This document shows, in pieces, positions 24,822 through 34,100 of a stretch of DNA of 47,111 nucleotides; the first letter of the stretch is position 1, and the number at the start of each line of letters is the position of its first letter. Made by a program: the position numbers and the translations under genes. The notes under the pieces are model-generated. The model was not told where the DNA came from. It ran no database searches and saw nothing but the letters and a program-made list of their open reading frames with translations. The DNA comes from Candidatus Firestonebacteria bacterium RIFOXYD2_FULL_39_29 (GTDB taxonomy: Bacteria; Oederibacteriota; D2-FULL-39-29). The stretch lies in NCBI GenBank assembly GCA_001778375.1, contig MFGV01000010.1, positions 1-47,111 of the forward strand, read 5' to 3'.

Positions 24822-25556
24822 TTACCTTATAAAAATCCTTGACTTTATTATCCCTATTTTGGCTAAAGAGAATTTGAGAATTGACAGGAGAGTCTGAAGT
24901 CCGTAAACTAAACTGTTTTTAAAATTAATCGAAGACGCATCTTTCATGTATCTGGTAGGACAGGGAATTTCTGTAATTCTAAACCCAAAATATACAGTTT
25001 GAACTATAACCTCCGTATCAAATACAAAATTCTCCGAATTATTCATAAATGGAATGGTTGTCAGTAACTTCTTGCTGTATGCACGGTATCCGGTATGAAA
25101 TTCCGATAATTTCTGACCTAAAAACAGATTTTCAAAAATAGTAAGGAACCTGTTACTTATGAACTTATATAGGGGCATCCCTCCCGAAATAGCAGTACCG
25201 CTTAAAAGTCTGGAAGCCAGCACCAGATCGGCTTTACCTTCAACTATAGGCTTAATAATTTCAGGAATTAATTTTGGATCATATTGATAGTCCGGATGCA
25301 GCATTATTACAATGTCAGCACCTTCTTTTAAAGCTTCAGTATAGCAGGTCTTCTGATTTCCGCCGTATCCCCTGTTTTCCGGATGAACAAATACTTTCAG
25401 CCCGAGTTCACGCGCTCTTTTCGCAGTTTCATCATGAGAAGCATCATCCACAAGTATTATTTCATCTACATATTTCCTGGGGATATCATCAAAAGTCACC
25501 TGCACTGTTTTAGCGGCATTATAAGCCGGCATCACAACTACTACTTTTGGTTTCAT
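24822..25556 (-). CDS. Glycosyltransferase family 2, DPM1-like (polyprenyl-phosphate sugar synthase type)
   Basis: 244 residues, no membrane anchor. VVVVMPAYNAAKTVQVTFDD, EIILVDDASHDETAKRAREL and VIMLHPDYQYDPKLIPEI (a DxD-like HPDY position) are the GT2/DPM1 elements, followed by LLSGTAISGGMPLYKFISNR and GYRAYSKKLL. Such enzymes usually load a hexose on polyprenyl phosphate for later periplasmic transfer. First gene of the LPS-core operon. The ATG at 25556 has no ribosome site and sits 6 nt after a -10 box, so translation is probably leaderless. Confidence 0.88.
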   Translation of the reverse strand: MKPKVVVVMPAYNAAKTVQVTFDDIPRKYVDEIILVDDASHDETAKRARELGLKVFVHPENRGYGGNQKTCYTEALKEGADIVIMLHPDYQYDPKLIPEIIKPIVEGKADLVLASRLLSGTAISGGMPLYKFISNRFLTIFENLFLGQKLSEFHTGYRAYSKKLLTTIPFMNNSENFVFDTEVIVQTVYFGFRITEIPCPTRYMKDASSINFKNSLVYGLQTLLSILKFSLAKIGIIKSRIFIR

Positions 25557-25562
25557 GTTTAC

Positions 25563-25591
25563 ATAATATCATAAAACCGCTTTGTAGTAAA
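25563..25591 (-). promoter_or_regulatory. Leaderless promoter of the LPS-core operon
   Basis: TTTACT (25586-25591), 17-nt spacer, TATTAT (25563-25568) and then 6 nt before ATG at 25556. With usual -10 to start-site spacing, transcription begins at the A of the start codon. Confidence 0.55.
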
Positions 25592-25750
25592 GATTTTACT
25601 TACCAGAAATCTATCGAGACAAGCATATTTATCCCCGTATTATTCTATTTTAAAGTAATTAACCACGCCGCTTATTATGCATTTTACGGTAATTGCCCAA
25701 GGAAAACATACATAATTCAGAAAGGTCATATTTCTCTAAAAAGAAAAGCT

Positions 25751-25786
25751 GGCAGTAAAAAATAAAAAAACACCGACTTTACTGTC
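25751..25786 (-). terminator. Possible terminator after the PorV-like gene
   Basis: The stem GACAGTAAA/TTTACTGCC (9 pairs including one G-U) begins a few bases after the stop, with an 18-nt T-rich loop and a T-rich tract downstream. The loop is large and the stem AT-rich, so function is uncertain. Confidence 0.3.
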
Positions 25787-25790
25787 AAAA

Positions 25791-26708
25791 TTAAATAGCG
25801 TGTAAAGGCTTTGGTTCTGAAAGATTAACAGTAATCCTGTGCGAATTTACTCCATCAACATAGCCTATAGGTAAAGTAAAAGAATAATCCAACCTCAAGT
25901 CAAGAAGTTTAGAAGGAAACAGGAGACTGAAACCCGCAGAAATATTTGAAAGACTTTTTGTACCCCTGACATAACCTGCCCTGACAGCGATACTTGAATC
26001 ACCTAAACCAAACGATTCAAAAAACTTCGCATTAATAAAGTATTCTGAACCAACAGAGGCTTTAATTTCTCCGTTCCTCATATCACCCTGTACTGCAGCC
26101 GACAAATCTTTCATAATCTTATAAGAAACTCCCATCCTGTATACAGCTGCTACAGTATCCTGATATTTTATTGAGACATCCGGCTGATTCAAGTTTTCCA
26201 GAGACACACCCACAGCCATAGCATCTCCTAATTTTGTAAACCCGCTTAAACACAGACCAAACCCTGAAGCGTTCATTGTTGTGAACTCTGAATATGAAGG
26301 GGTAGAAACATCGGGAGAATAGCCTTTCATAAAAAATCTCACACCGGCTCCGATGTAAGAATTCTTTGCTAATGGGTAAGAATAACCAAGGGTTATAATA
26401 TTCTCATTGTAATAAGGGGCAATTGTATCAGTCCAGCCGATACCTATTGCTCCCTTTTTATAAATTGGAACAACAAAAGCAGCATATCCTTCATAAAACT
26501 CTGCAAAATAAGAACTATAGGTTGCCGTAAAACTCATCTCTTTCATCTGTCCTATGCCTGATATATTATAGTACATCGCATTTGAATCATCCGCAATACC
26601 GGCAAAACTACCTCCAAGCCCTATTGACCGGGCCCCCGCTCCCATATCATAAAAAGCGCCGTAAAAGCAGGACGTAAAAACAAGGAATGCAATAAATATT
26701 TTCTTCAT
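25791..26708 (-). CDS. PorV/PorQ-like (UPF0164) outer-membrane beta-barrel protein
   Basis: About 305 residues from ATG at 26708 (GGGGG just upstream; the frame extends to 26729 without a ribosome site). The signal peptide is KKIFIAFLVFTSCFYGAF. The mature start DMGAGARSIGLGGSFAGIAD then SNAMYYNISGI is the family's hallmark, followed by alternating amphipathic strands ending in LDLRLDYSFTLPIG and the terminal SHRITVNLS strand. The family includes PorV of Bacteroidetes type IX secretion and treponemal TP0548 proteins. No other T9SS genes are in the window, so the role as a secretion partner is unproven. The neighbouring secreted protein (26862-28616) has a FlgD-type Ig tail of the kind handled by such systems. 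Confidence 0.8.
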   Translation of the reverse strand: MKKIFIAFLVFTSCFYGAFYDMGAGARSIGLGGSFAGIADDSNAMYYNISGIGQMKEMSFTATYSSYFAEFYEGYAAFVVPIYKKGAIGIGWTDTIAPYYNENIITLGYSYPLAKNSYIGAGVRFFMKGYSPDVSTPSYSEFTTMNASGFGLCLSGFTKLGDAMAVGVSLENLNQPDVSIKYQDTVAAVYRMGVSYKIMKDLSAAVQGDMRNGEIKASVGSEYFINAKFFESFGLGDSSIAVRAGYVRGTKSLSNISAGFSLLFPSKLLDLRLDYSFTLPIGYVDGVNSHRITVNLSEPKPLHAI

Positions 26709-26729
26709 AAAGCCCCCAGTATAAAGCAA

Positions 26730-26861
26730 ATTCGAAATTCTAAATTTAAAACTTGCGACAAAACAGACCTTGCTATGCCTTATCTTTTTCTCTTTTCAAT
26801 TCTCTTTTTCAGTTTATACTTATTTCGTGCTTCGGATTTATTTTTATTTAAGCTCTCGTAT
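26730..26861. repeat. Repeat-bearing intergenic spacer
   Basis: Contains AATTCGAAATTCTAAATTTA near 26731, related to copies near 10575 and 46925, and reiterated GAAAAAGAG/GAAATAAG-like words further upstream. No gene or strong promoter was seen here, so the PorV-like gene is probably cotranscribed with the upstream gene. Confidence 0.4.
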
Positions 26862-28616
26862 TTACTTTGCAAGAACCATAGTGCCGCTTCCGGCTAATGT
26901 ATTATCAACCGTAATCTGCCACATATAAATACCGCCCTCAACTATGCTTCCGCCGTTATTTGTCCCATCCCAATAAATTATTGTATCCGCGCCGGGAATA
27001 GTTCTCACCAGTACTCCGGTAGGCTGATAAACTTTTAACTCTGTCGCAGCACCTGAAGGATTATACACCGTAAATTGTATTTTATTTGCCGCACTATTTG
27101 CACTATTGGGCATAAAAGGATTATTTAAAACTTTAACTCCGGGATGCGGATTTGCATTAAGCTCAGCAGCAAATGCCAGAGGCAATTCATCAGTCGTTAA
27201 CGTTCCCGTAGATGTTTTCGTAGAAATAACCGACGTGATCTTATAATAATATGAATTACCGTTTACAACATTCGTATCATTGTAGCTTGTACCTGTTGTA
27301 GAAGCATATGGAGTAGCACCGTAAGTTCCGGCGGTAGTACTTCTATAAATATTATAGCCTGCTATCTCACCAGCATAAGAATAACCCACTGTCCAGTTGA
27401 TTTTCACTACACTATCCCCGCCATTAGCATTAGGTGATGTCGGCGCAGGAAGCACTTCTACATTATCGATAATGTATTTCTTGTCGCAACAAACACCGAC
27501 GTACCCGCTCAAAACAGGATTTGTAAGATCAGAAACGATTGGTCCGGGGACCCATGTCAAGGGAGTCGTATTCGTCGCATAATAAGTTTTAATATTACTG
27601 CCATTTACCTCTGCTTTTAACCAGAAAGAATTACCGGTTAATACCGTCCCCGATGTATCAGCATCAAAAACAGCTGTGCTTGTAATAGTTAAAGTCGAAG
27701 TATCAGTATTGTTTTTCTTTATTTTCAACACGGCATTACTTCCTGATTTTGTCACAACAAATTTATAGTAATTACCGCTGATATATCTGAAAATAAGACT
27801 CGCATCATTATAAGCATTCGTATCATTTACTACCTTGAACTTTGCACTGTAAACAAAATCCTTGTACTGGGACTTAGTAAATAACTGAGGATTGGACGAA
27901 TTTGAGCCGGAAGATTCGAGTTGAGAATATACAGTATCAGAATTAACTTTAAAGATCTCCCAGATTCCGCTTCCTTCATTCCAGACCCCTCCTGTAGTAT
28001 TCCTGTTAGAAATAACACGGATATTCGAAATCTGCGCACCAAAAAATGTTGTAAGCTGAGGTGCCGTAATTTTTATACTGGCAGACTGTATACTCGAATA
28101 ATCAAAAGCAGATCCCGATATTGACATTGCTGAAGATTTTAAATAAGTAAATCCCGTTGTAGCCGTATCAATTGTGATATTGATCGAACCTGTAAGCTTA
28201 CTTCCAATGGTTATAACTGCCGAAGAAGTCAATTCAATTGATACCGGGGAAATACTACCTGTTATCGTCGGGACGCTGAGCAGACATGTGACATAACCAT
28301 CATTCATCCCTGTGATATTCCTTTGATTTAATGACGCCGAAGGATAAATTCCATTGCCATTTATGGTCACGTTCGACCTTAAATTATTTTTATCAAATTG
28401 CAGAGATGTTACAGTCGTCGCCCCTGTACCGATTGCAAGATTTGCAGCCCCAGTAAGTGTTGTATCAGACACCCAACTCACAGAATGCGGTGCTAAGCTC
28501 ACACAATTATCTATCACTTCATAATAACTTTCATACCCGGAAAAATCGTCATATAATGCATAAGATACCGCAGGAAGGAGAATTAACAGAGCAAGAAGAT
28601 GCAGAAGCTTTTTCAT
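26862..28616 (-). CDS. Secreted protein with LamG-like, FN3 and C-terminal FlgD Ig-like sorting-type domains
   Basis: About 584 residues from ATG at 28616 (GGAGG, 6 nt). The alternative ATG at 28634 lies upstream of that ribosome site. The signal peptide is MKKLLHLLALLILLPAVSYA. Residues about 200-390 look like a concanavalin/LamG fold (FVYSAKFKVVNDTNAYNDAS, LIFRYISGNYYKFVV). An FN3 domain follows (VKINWTVGYSYAGEIAGYNI, YYYKITSV). The last 90 residues form a FlgD-like Ig domain (ATELKVYQPTGVLVRTIPGA, IIYWDGTNNGGSIVEGGIYM), common as the end of large exported proteins in uncultivated diderms. Binding to a glycan is plausible; no catalytic residue was identified. The gene has its own consensus promoter. 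Confidence 0.75.
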   Translation of the reverse strand: MKKLLHLLALLILLPAVSYALYDDFSGYESYYEVIDNCVSLAPHSVSWVSDTTLTGAANLAIGTGATTVTSLQFDKNNLRSNVTINGNGIYPSASLNQRNITGMNDGYVTCLLSVPTITGSISPVSIELTSSAVITIGSKLTGSINITIDTATTGFTYLKSSAMSISGSAFDYSSIQSASIKITAPQLTTFFGAQISNIRVISNRNTTGGVWNEGSGIWEIFKVNSDTVYSQLESSGSNSSNPQLFTKSQYKDFVYSAKFKVVNDTNAYNDASLIFRYISGNYYKFVVTKSGSNAVLKIKKNNTDTSTLTITSTAVFDADTSGTVLTGNSFWLKAEVNGSNIKTYYATNTTPLTWVPGPIVSDLTNPVLSGYVGVCCDKKYIIDNVEVLPAPTSPNANGGDSVVKINWTVGYSYAGEIAGYNIYRSTTAGTYGATPYASTTGTSYNDTNVVNGNSYYYKITSVISTKTSTGTLTTDELPLAFAAELNANPHPGVKVLNNPFMPNSANSAANKIQFTVYNPSGAATELKVYQPTGVLVRTIPGADTIIYWDGTNNGGSIVEGGIYMWQITVDNTLAGSGTMVLAK

Positions 28617-28684
28617 AAAGTTCCTCCATTTCAATCAAGTTATTCATTTACACGGTAACATGTCTATTGAAAAAGTTCATCTAA

Positions 28685-28713
28685 ATTTTAGCATTAATAT
28701 ACTTTTTTGTCAA
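28685..28713 (-). promoter_or_regulatory. Near-consensus sigma70 promoter of the secreted FlgD-Ig protein
   Basis: TTGACA (28708-28713), 17-nt spacer, TAAAAT (28685-28690) on the minus strand, followed by a leader of about 60 nt with GGAGG before ATG 28616. It separates this gene from the glycan operon that ends with the yfhO-like gene. Confidence 0.65.
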
Positions 28714-28767
28714 AAGAATTACCACATTCATTTCCAATAGGATTAAAGACGATACAAAATCAAAAAC

Positions 28768-31146
28768 TTAAGAACCCTTCTCCTCTCTTTTTTCTTTTTT
28801 TAAGAGTAATGAACCATAAAATATTATCAGGAAAGCAATAAAAAGTGAAACACTCGCACCTATATAGAATATCTTCGCATCCCATCTGAACTCAACATTA
28901 TGTTTGCCTTTTGGCAGATATATCGACCTGAAAAGTCCAAAAGCCTGGTAAATCTTTGTCTCCTTCCCGTCAACATAAGCTTTCCACTCAGGATAATAAA
29001 CCTCACTAATAAAGAGCATTGAATTTCCTGAACTTTCAACTTCTAAATCTATCTTATTTTCTTCATATTTTGTTATAACGGCTTCTTTCCCGTCGTATTT
29101 CACATTATCAAGAGTTTCCGGAATGCTTTCATTGAGCATTATAGCTTTTTGAGGTTCAAAAGATTGTTCCAGCATTTTAGCAAACATTTTTTCTTTTTCA
29201 AGCACAACAGCTTGAGAATATAGGAATGCCCGGGGCAATATTGAAATGTTTTGGTGGATTTTCACTTTACCGTCATTTACAAGCCGGAGGTATGGATGAG
29301 CTATTTGATTATCAGAGATGACATATTTCACATTAAGTAAACTGAGGAATCTGAAATCATTTAATAATCCTTTATTCTGCACTATAGTATAATTTTCAAG
29401 CGGAGCGCTGTGATATCCTCCGCAACTTTGAATTTTTTCGGAAACAAACCAATTTTTGGTAAACAAATCACCTACAGGCATCACCCGATAAAGGGAATTA
29501 TCATTTTTCAAGAAATTATGAATATCCGTTTTTCTCGGATCTTCCTGATTTGCCGGTTCTGTTTTTACACATTGAACCTTATATTCACTTCCTGCAACAT
29601 TGAAGGTTCTTGGAGCCATAAAACGTATTCCATTATCCAAAAATACCATCAGCAAACACCCTGCAAAGAACAATCCCTTCCCCAGCTTACCTTTAACCAT
29701 AAGATAGATAAGAGACATCCCGATAGAAAAATACACGACAAAGAGGAACATATCATCTTTTATCATCTGATAAAGAATTTGAGCCACATAATCAAGATTC
29801 GGAGGAGGAAACCGTTTATTGAATTGCTCAAGTCCTTTTAGATCATTTACCATTGAGGACTGGTTTGAAGAGAATAATATATATACACTCAGGAATACTA
29901 TAAGTATAACCATCAGCACGCGAAAAAATACACGCATCTTATTACTATTTTGCTCTTCCTTTTTAACCTTAAAATATTCTTTTATATACTCAAAACCGAA
30001 AGCTGCCAGAGTAATAATAGAAAAAGCAAAAAATCCCAGCCACCGCGTTGAGTTCCTGAAACCATTTATTACCGGAATTTTAAAAAGCAATTTATAAAGA
30101 GGAGTAAAACCTCCAAAAGCCAAAATCAAGGTACTTATTGCCATAAAGAGGAAGAATTTAACACGTTTATCTTTAAATACAAAATATATTGCAGCAAAAA
30201 CAAAGATCCAAGGAATTATGCCGAGGTAGTCATTATGCAGCCAGAATTGACTTTTTCCCCAATAGGTCGATTCAAGAAATCCAAAAAATTTCGGATAAAT
30301 ATAAACAATAGTCTCCAAAGGATGAAATGACCAGGAGGTAAAAAATTCATAATTAACACCTGCTCTAAAAGTAAATTTAAGGAAATAGTAGGACTGAAAA
30401 AGCTGGATTGCTGCGGCAAATACGGTTGTTACTGCAGTCGCAAAATAATATAAGAGGTGCTTCGGTTTTTTTTTCTCTGTTATAAAAAGAAAAAGAAAAT
30501 ATGCAGTCATGCATGCGGCTGTATAAAAAGTAACCTGATACATGCAAACCAGGGATTGAAGACCCAGCATAAATCCGGCAAGCAGATAATAAATAAACTT
30601 ATTCTCTTCTACTCCCTTTTTAATAAAGTAAAATATTATAGGAAGAAAAGCTAATGCAATCATAATAACGGCATGTCCGGGATTAATATAAGAAAAAAAG
30701 CTGCCGCAGGCTATAAAGAATACTCCGGAGATACAGGAGGTTAATTTAGAAAAATTCATACCGCGAATAAAAAGATACATAAAAATACCGGCAAGGACTA
30801 TTCCGGTAAAACAATCATAAAGAAAGTATAAATGAACAGGTAAACCGAGTAAAAGTATAATCAGGGTAGTCGGAAAAAATACAATATTGGCATTCATTGA
30901 AGCCATATGAGGCATCCCTGCATTAATATAAGGATTCCAATAAGGCAGTCTTCCTTTGCTTATAACATCTTCCATAAAGGGTATTCCATCGCCCTGCAAA
31001 GCTACATCATGCCCAAAAAGCTGCCTGCCCGGCTGCTGAACAATAATAATGAATAAAAATCCTATTAACAGGAAGAGCATAAAAGACCACATATGTTCTT
31101 TTAAAAAACTTCTTACTGAAGAAATAATATTCCTAAATCCGGACAT
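28768..31146 (-). CDS. YfhO-family polytopic membrane glycosyltransferase-like protein
   Basis: About 792 residues from ATG at 31146 (AGGAG, 5 nt; the frame reaches 31167). The first hydrophobic helix is FMLFLLIGFLFIIIVQQPGR. GDGIPFMEDVISKGRLPYWN follows, then NPYINAGMPHMASMNANIVF: the loop after TM1 that defines YfhO/GT-C-type proteins. About a dozen membrane helices span residues 20-520, then a roughly 200-residue soluble domain with SEVYYPEWKAYVDG near the end and a final TM. YfhO proteins act in glycosylation of cell-envelope polymers using lipid-linked donors. It is last in the glycan operon, just after a polyprenyl-phosphate GT2 that could make its donor. Confidence 0.85.
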   Translation of the reverse strand: MSGFRNIISSVRSFLKEHMWSFMLFLLIGFLFIIIVQQPGRQLFGHDVALQGDGIPFMEDVISKGRLPYWNPYINAGMPHMASMNANIVFFPTTLIILLLGLPVHLYFLYDCFTGIVLAGIFMYLFIRGMNFSKLTSCISGVFFIACGSFFSYINPGHAVIMIALAFLPIIFYFIKKGVEENKFIYYLLAGFMLGLQSLVCMYQVTFYTAACMTAYFLFLFITEKKKPKHLLYYFATAVTTVFAAAIQLFQSYYFLKFTFRAGVNYEFFTSWSFHPLETIVYIYPKFFGFLESTYWGKSQFWLHNDYLGIIPWIFVFAAIYFVFKDKRVKFFLFMAISTLILAFGGFTPLYKLLFKIPVINGFRNSTRWLGFFAFSIITLAAFGFEYIKEYFKVKKEEQNSNKMRVFFRVLMVILIVFLSVYILFSSNQSSMVNDLKGLEQFNKRFPPPNLDYVAQILYQMIKDDMFLFVVYFSIGMSLIYLMVKGKLGKGLFFAGCLLMVFLDNGIRFMAPRTFNVAGSEYKVQCVKTEPANQEDPRKTDIHNFLKNDNSLYRVMPVGDLFTKNWFVSEKIQSCGGYHSAPLENYTIVQNKGLLNDFRFLSLLNVKYVISDNQIAHPYLRLVNDGKVKIHQNISILPRAFLYSQAVVLEKEKMFAKMLEQSFEPQKAIMLNESIPETLDNVKYDGKEAVITKYEENKIDLEVESSGNSMLFISEVYYPEWKAYVDGKETKIYQAFGLFRSIYLPKGKHNVEFRWDAKIFYIGASVSLFIAFLIIFYGSLLLKKEKREEKGS

Positions 31147-31194
31147 CTTCACTCCTATTGCTCTCATGATTAAATATCAATATTACAGCTTTGC

Positions 31195-32136
31195 CTATTT
31201 TCCTTCTTCAAAATTTATTCTTTCTTTTTCAACAACGAGCATACGTTTTTGTACGTGAGTGAATATAGCTCCTATATACTCTCCAAGTATTCCTATAAAA
31301 AAAAGCTGTACGGCCCCAAAGAAGAAAAGACCAATTACAAGCGGGGCTATACCAACAGTGAAACTATCCCAAAATATCAGTTTATACACAAAATATCCGG
31401 CAGCAATAAGTATACTTATAGTTGCGCCAAAAAACCCCATCATCGTGGCAAGTCTTAGAGGGACTTTTGAATGACTTGTAATGCCCAACATCGCCATGTC
31501 AAAGAGAGTATAAATATTGTTTTTGGTTTTACCTTTTTTTCTGACAGCCAGGTCGAATTCTATTTCTGCTCTTTCAAACCCTATTTCGCAGATCAATCCC
31601 CTGAAATACGGGTAAGGGTCGTTAACCTCTCTCAGTATTTCAATAACCTTCCTGTCATACAACCCGTATCCTCCAAAATTCTGTACAAGTTCTATATCTG
31701 CCATTTTCTTGACAAGCTTATAATACATTCTTCTTAAAAAAAACATCAATTTATTTTCGGCACTTTTTCTTTTAATTGCTATGACAATTTTATAGCCTGC
31801 CTCCCATTTTTTAATAAAATCATATATCAAAACAGGCGGTTCTTGAAGATCAGCAGCCAGAATAGTTGCAGCATCACCCTTGGTCTGCAAAAAAGCATGA
31901 AACGGTGAACGTATATGTCCAAAATTCCTTGAATTTACTATTACTTTCACCTTTTTATCTTCAGCGGCCATCTCTCTTAATACTTGCACAGTTTTATCCG
32001 TTGAAGCATTGTCAATAAATATATGTTCAAAAGTATACCCGGGAAGCCTTTCGAACACTTCTTTTACTTGTCTGTTAACTTCCCGTACATTTTCTTCTTC
32101 GTTATAACAAGGAGTTACAATACTTATCAGCTTCAT
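31195..32136 (-). CDS. Polyprenyl-phosphate glycosyltransferase, GtrB/ArnC-like (GT2 with two C-terminal TM helices)
   Basis: 313 residues. SIVTPCYNEEENVREVNRQV, HIFIDNASTDKTVQVLREMA and ILAADLQEPPVLIYDFIKKW (with the DLQ-type D-x-x-P motif) are GtrB/DPM elements. Two C-terminal membrane helices follow (ATISILIAAGYFVYKLIFW; APLVIGLFFFGAVQLFFIGI), then a cytoplasmic tail. The enzyme moves a sugar from NDP to undecaprenyl phosphate on the cytoplasmic face. AAGGGAG precedes the ATG. Next to YfhO, it likely provides the lipid-linked sugar for a side-branch. The donor sugar is not evident. Confidence 0.9.
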   Translation of the reverse strand: MKLISIVTPCYNEEENVREVNRQVKEVFERLPGYTFEHIFIDNASTDKTVQVLREMAAEDKKVKVIVNSRNFGHIRSPFHAFLQTKGDAATILAADLQEPPVLIYDFIKKWEAGYKIVIAIKRKSAENKLMFFLRRMYYKLVKKMADIELVQNFGGYGLYDRKVIEILREVNDPYPYFRGLICEIGFERAEIEFDLAVRKKGKTKNNIYTLFDMAMLGITSHSKVPLRLATMMGFFGATISILIAAGYFVYKLIFWDSFTVGIAPLVIGLFFFGAVQLFFIGILGEYIGAIFTHVQKRMLVVEKERINFEEGK

Positions 32137-32195
32137 AGCACGCTCCCTTTTAAGTTTTTTTCCTTATTTTTTTAAAAATTTAAATATACTCCGGT

Positions 32196-33239
32196 TCATC
32201 TCGAACCCATTATCTCCTCTATTTTCACAGGTAAATCTTTTCCATATGTTTTAGAAATATACTTTTCTATAAAATCCTTATCTTCAGACACTAAGCACTT
32301 TCTCTCGTTTTTAGAAAAATATTTCATACCCTTTTTCAATATATCTTTAAGCGGCTCTTTAAAGAAATTGCCAAGAGAAAAATACATCCATGGACAAGGA
32401 AGCACATCCCCCCATTTAGTTATAGAGATCATACCTTTAACAGCAAGACAGCCAAGATCCTGCCCGTACTTTGGACTGAGGTGATCATAGACATGATACT
32501 TTGAACTAAGTTCATGTATATATGCGATATCTTCCCCGGTTATTGCTAAATCCGTACGCCCTTCCCACTCTCCGACAAGCTTTGGGAACACAACAGACAC
32601 GGCACATTCCTTTTTTCCGGCAAACTCCAAAAATTGAATAAACTCGTCAGAATGAACCCTTTGATGAGTCACCACTGTAGCCAGCTGCATATTCAGGCCT
32701 GCACTTTTTATTGCATCAATGGAACGGATTGCTTTATCAAAAGAACCAGGTTTCTTTCTAAAATCATCATGCTCCGCCCCGTTTAAATTATCCAGACTTA
32801 ATTGTATCTTGTCAACACCAATACTTTTTAAATGTTTAGCGGCAACTTCGTCCATTAACCAGCCGTTAGTATCAACTTGGAGATAAAACTTATTAGGATC
32901 TATAGCTTCTATTACCTTGTCAAGATCTTTAAAAACCAAAGGCTCCCCGCCTGTCAAATCTAAATGACCCAAACCATATTCATCTGCCTGTCTGGATAAT
33001 TCTTTTACATCGTCTATTTTAAAGAACCTTTCCCCTTTTTTATGCCTGAAGCTGCTGATTGAACAATGCTGGCAATGAAAGTTACAGGCATAATCATATT
33101 GAAACTGGATAATGGCAATACTTTCACCTTTAGCCAGTTTCTCATCATATTTCATTACCTTTTCAAATACCAAAGGTTTATTCTTTTTTAATTGATTTCT
33201 TTTTTCTATTTCTAATTTTGTCAATGGCCTGTTAATCAT
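32196..33239 (-). CDS. Radical SAM enzyme with C-terminal cysteine-bearing (twitch/SPASM-like) region
   Basis: 347 residues. C52-x3-C56-x2-C59 in YACNFHCQHC is the [4Fe-4S]-SAM site. The partial TIM barrel shows GHLDLTGGEPLVFKDLDK, LQVDTNGWLMDEVAAKHLKS and IGVDKIQLSLDNLNGAEHDD. A C-terminal part with GCLAVKGMISITKWGDVLPC then PWMYFSLGNFFKEPLKDIL is like the auxiliary-cluster domain of SPASM/twitch proteins but has few cysteines. GGAGG precedes ATG. Lying between an SDR and a GT2 in a glycan operon suggests sugar or nucleotide-sugar modification (for example epimerisation, deoxygenation or methylation). The reaction cannot be named. Confidence 0.85.
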   Translation of the reverse strand: MINRPLTKLEIEKRNQLKKNKPLVFEKVMKYDEKLAKGESIAIIQFQYDYACNFHCQHCSISSFRHKKGERFFKIDDVKELSRQADEYGLGHLDLTGGEPLVFKDLDKVIEAIDPNKFYLQVDTNGWLMDEVAAKHLKSIGVDKIQLSLDNLNGAEHDDFRKKPGSFDKAIRSIDAIKSAGLNMQLATVVTHQRVHSDEFIQFLEFAGKKECAVSVVFPKLVGEWEGRTDLAITGEDIAYIHELSSKYHVYDHLSPKYGQDLGCLAVKGMISITKWGDVLPCPWMYFSLGNFFKEPLKDILKKGMKYFSKNERKCLVSEDKDFIEKYISKTYGKDLPVKIEEIMGSR

Positions 33240-33254
33240 AAGTCCTCCGGTTTT

Positions 33255-34100
33255 CTATACTCTGATATTTGCAGTTTTGTAGTATTGTACCAGTTTTTCT
33301 ATTGAATTGTTAATATTTTCGAATTGCATTTTTATTTCTTTTAATAACAAAGTATTATCCCCGGTATATTCTCTGTTAAGACCGGGTTTTAACACCTTAA
33401 CACTAACCTTATTACCCGCTATTTGAATAACTTTATTAGCCAATTTAATTAAATCCTGCCCCTTCCCGGTACAAACATTATACGCCCTATATTTAAAATC
33501 TTTTTTAATAAACTGTCCGGTAATTGTAATCAGATCATCTACATACAAGTAATCAAATATCCTATTTTGATGAATTTCTATAACCTCTTTGCGAAGTACT
33601 TTGATAATACAATAAGAAATGAATCTTTTATTATCTTCATAAGGCCCAAACACACCAAATATTCGCAAATTATATATGTTCTGAAACTGACGGGCCTGCA
33701 AAAAATTTACATATTTGGACAGACCATAATCATCTTTCGGGATACTTAGGCTAAAATATGATTCATCCATCATGGATTTCCAATTATCCCTGTCAAATTC
33801 GGCGCCGCTGCCAAAGTATATTATTTTTTTAACCAAACTGCTGCATGAAGAGATATTAAAAAACATTTTCACATTATTTACAAAGACCATATCTTTAGTT
33901 TTACTTGAATTGGTATAAGAATTCCAGCAAGTGCAATCAACTATGACATCTATCCTGTTGTTTTTGATATAAGCAACTAAACTATCTCTATCTAAAAGAT
34001 TCAGCTCCAAGGATCCGGGCGCAAATACAGTATAGCCCTGCAGCTTTTCATGCATATTCCTTCCGATAAAACCTGTAGCTCCGGTTAAAAGTAAATTCAT
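33255..34100 (-). CDS. NAD(P)-dependent SDR-family epimerase/dehydratase or reductase
   Basis: 281 residues. The N-terminus is MNLLLTGATGFIGRN (G-x-x-G-x-x-G). The catalytic pair Y125-x3-K129 sits in DDYGLSKY, preceded by IIYFGSGAEFD in place of the usual Ser/Thr. The rest matches extended SDRs that reduce or epimerise sugar nucleotides (FGVFGPYEDNKRFISYCII, DYLYVDDLITITGQFI, NVCTGKG). The start ATG directly follows the methyltransferase stop and shares its GGAG. In a YerE-like context it is the obvious candidate for the final ketone reduction (YerF-type role), but 4-ketohexose reduction or epimerisation is equally possible. Confidence 0.85.
   Translation of the reverse strand: MNLLLTGATGFIGRNMHEKLQGYTVFAPGSLELNLLDRDSLVAYIKNNRIDVIVDCTCWNSYTNSSKTKDMVFVNNVKMFFNISSCSSLVKKIIYFGSGAEFDRDNWKSMMDESYFSLSIPKDDYGLSKYVNFLQARQFQNIYNLRIFGVFGPYEDNKRFISYCIIKVLRKEVIEIHQNRIFDYLYVDDLITITGQFIKKDFKYRAYNVCTGKGQDLIKLANKVIQIAGNKVSVKVLKPGLNREYTGDNTLLLKEIKMQFENINNSIEKLVQYYKTANIRV

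Noticed and set aside
25791-26708. Evidence for a type IX secretion system
   Set aside because: One PorV-like barrel and FlgD-Ig tails alone are not enough; no sov/sprA, porT, porU or gld genes are in the window.
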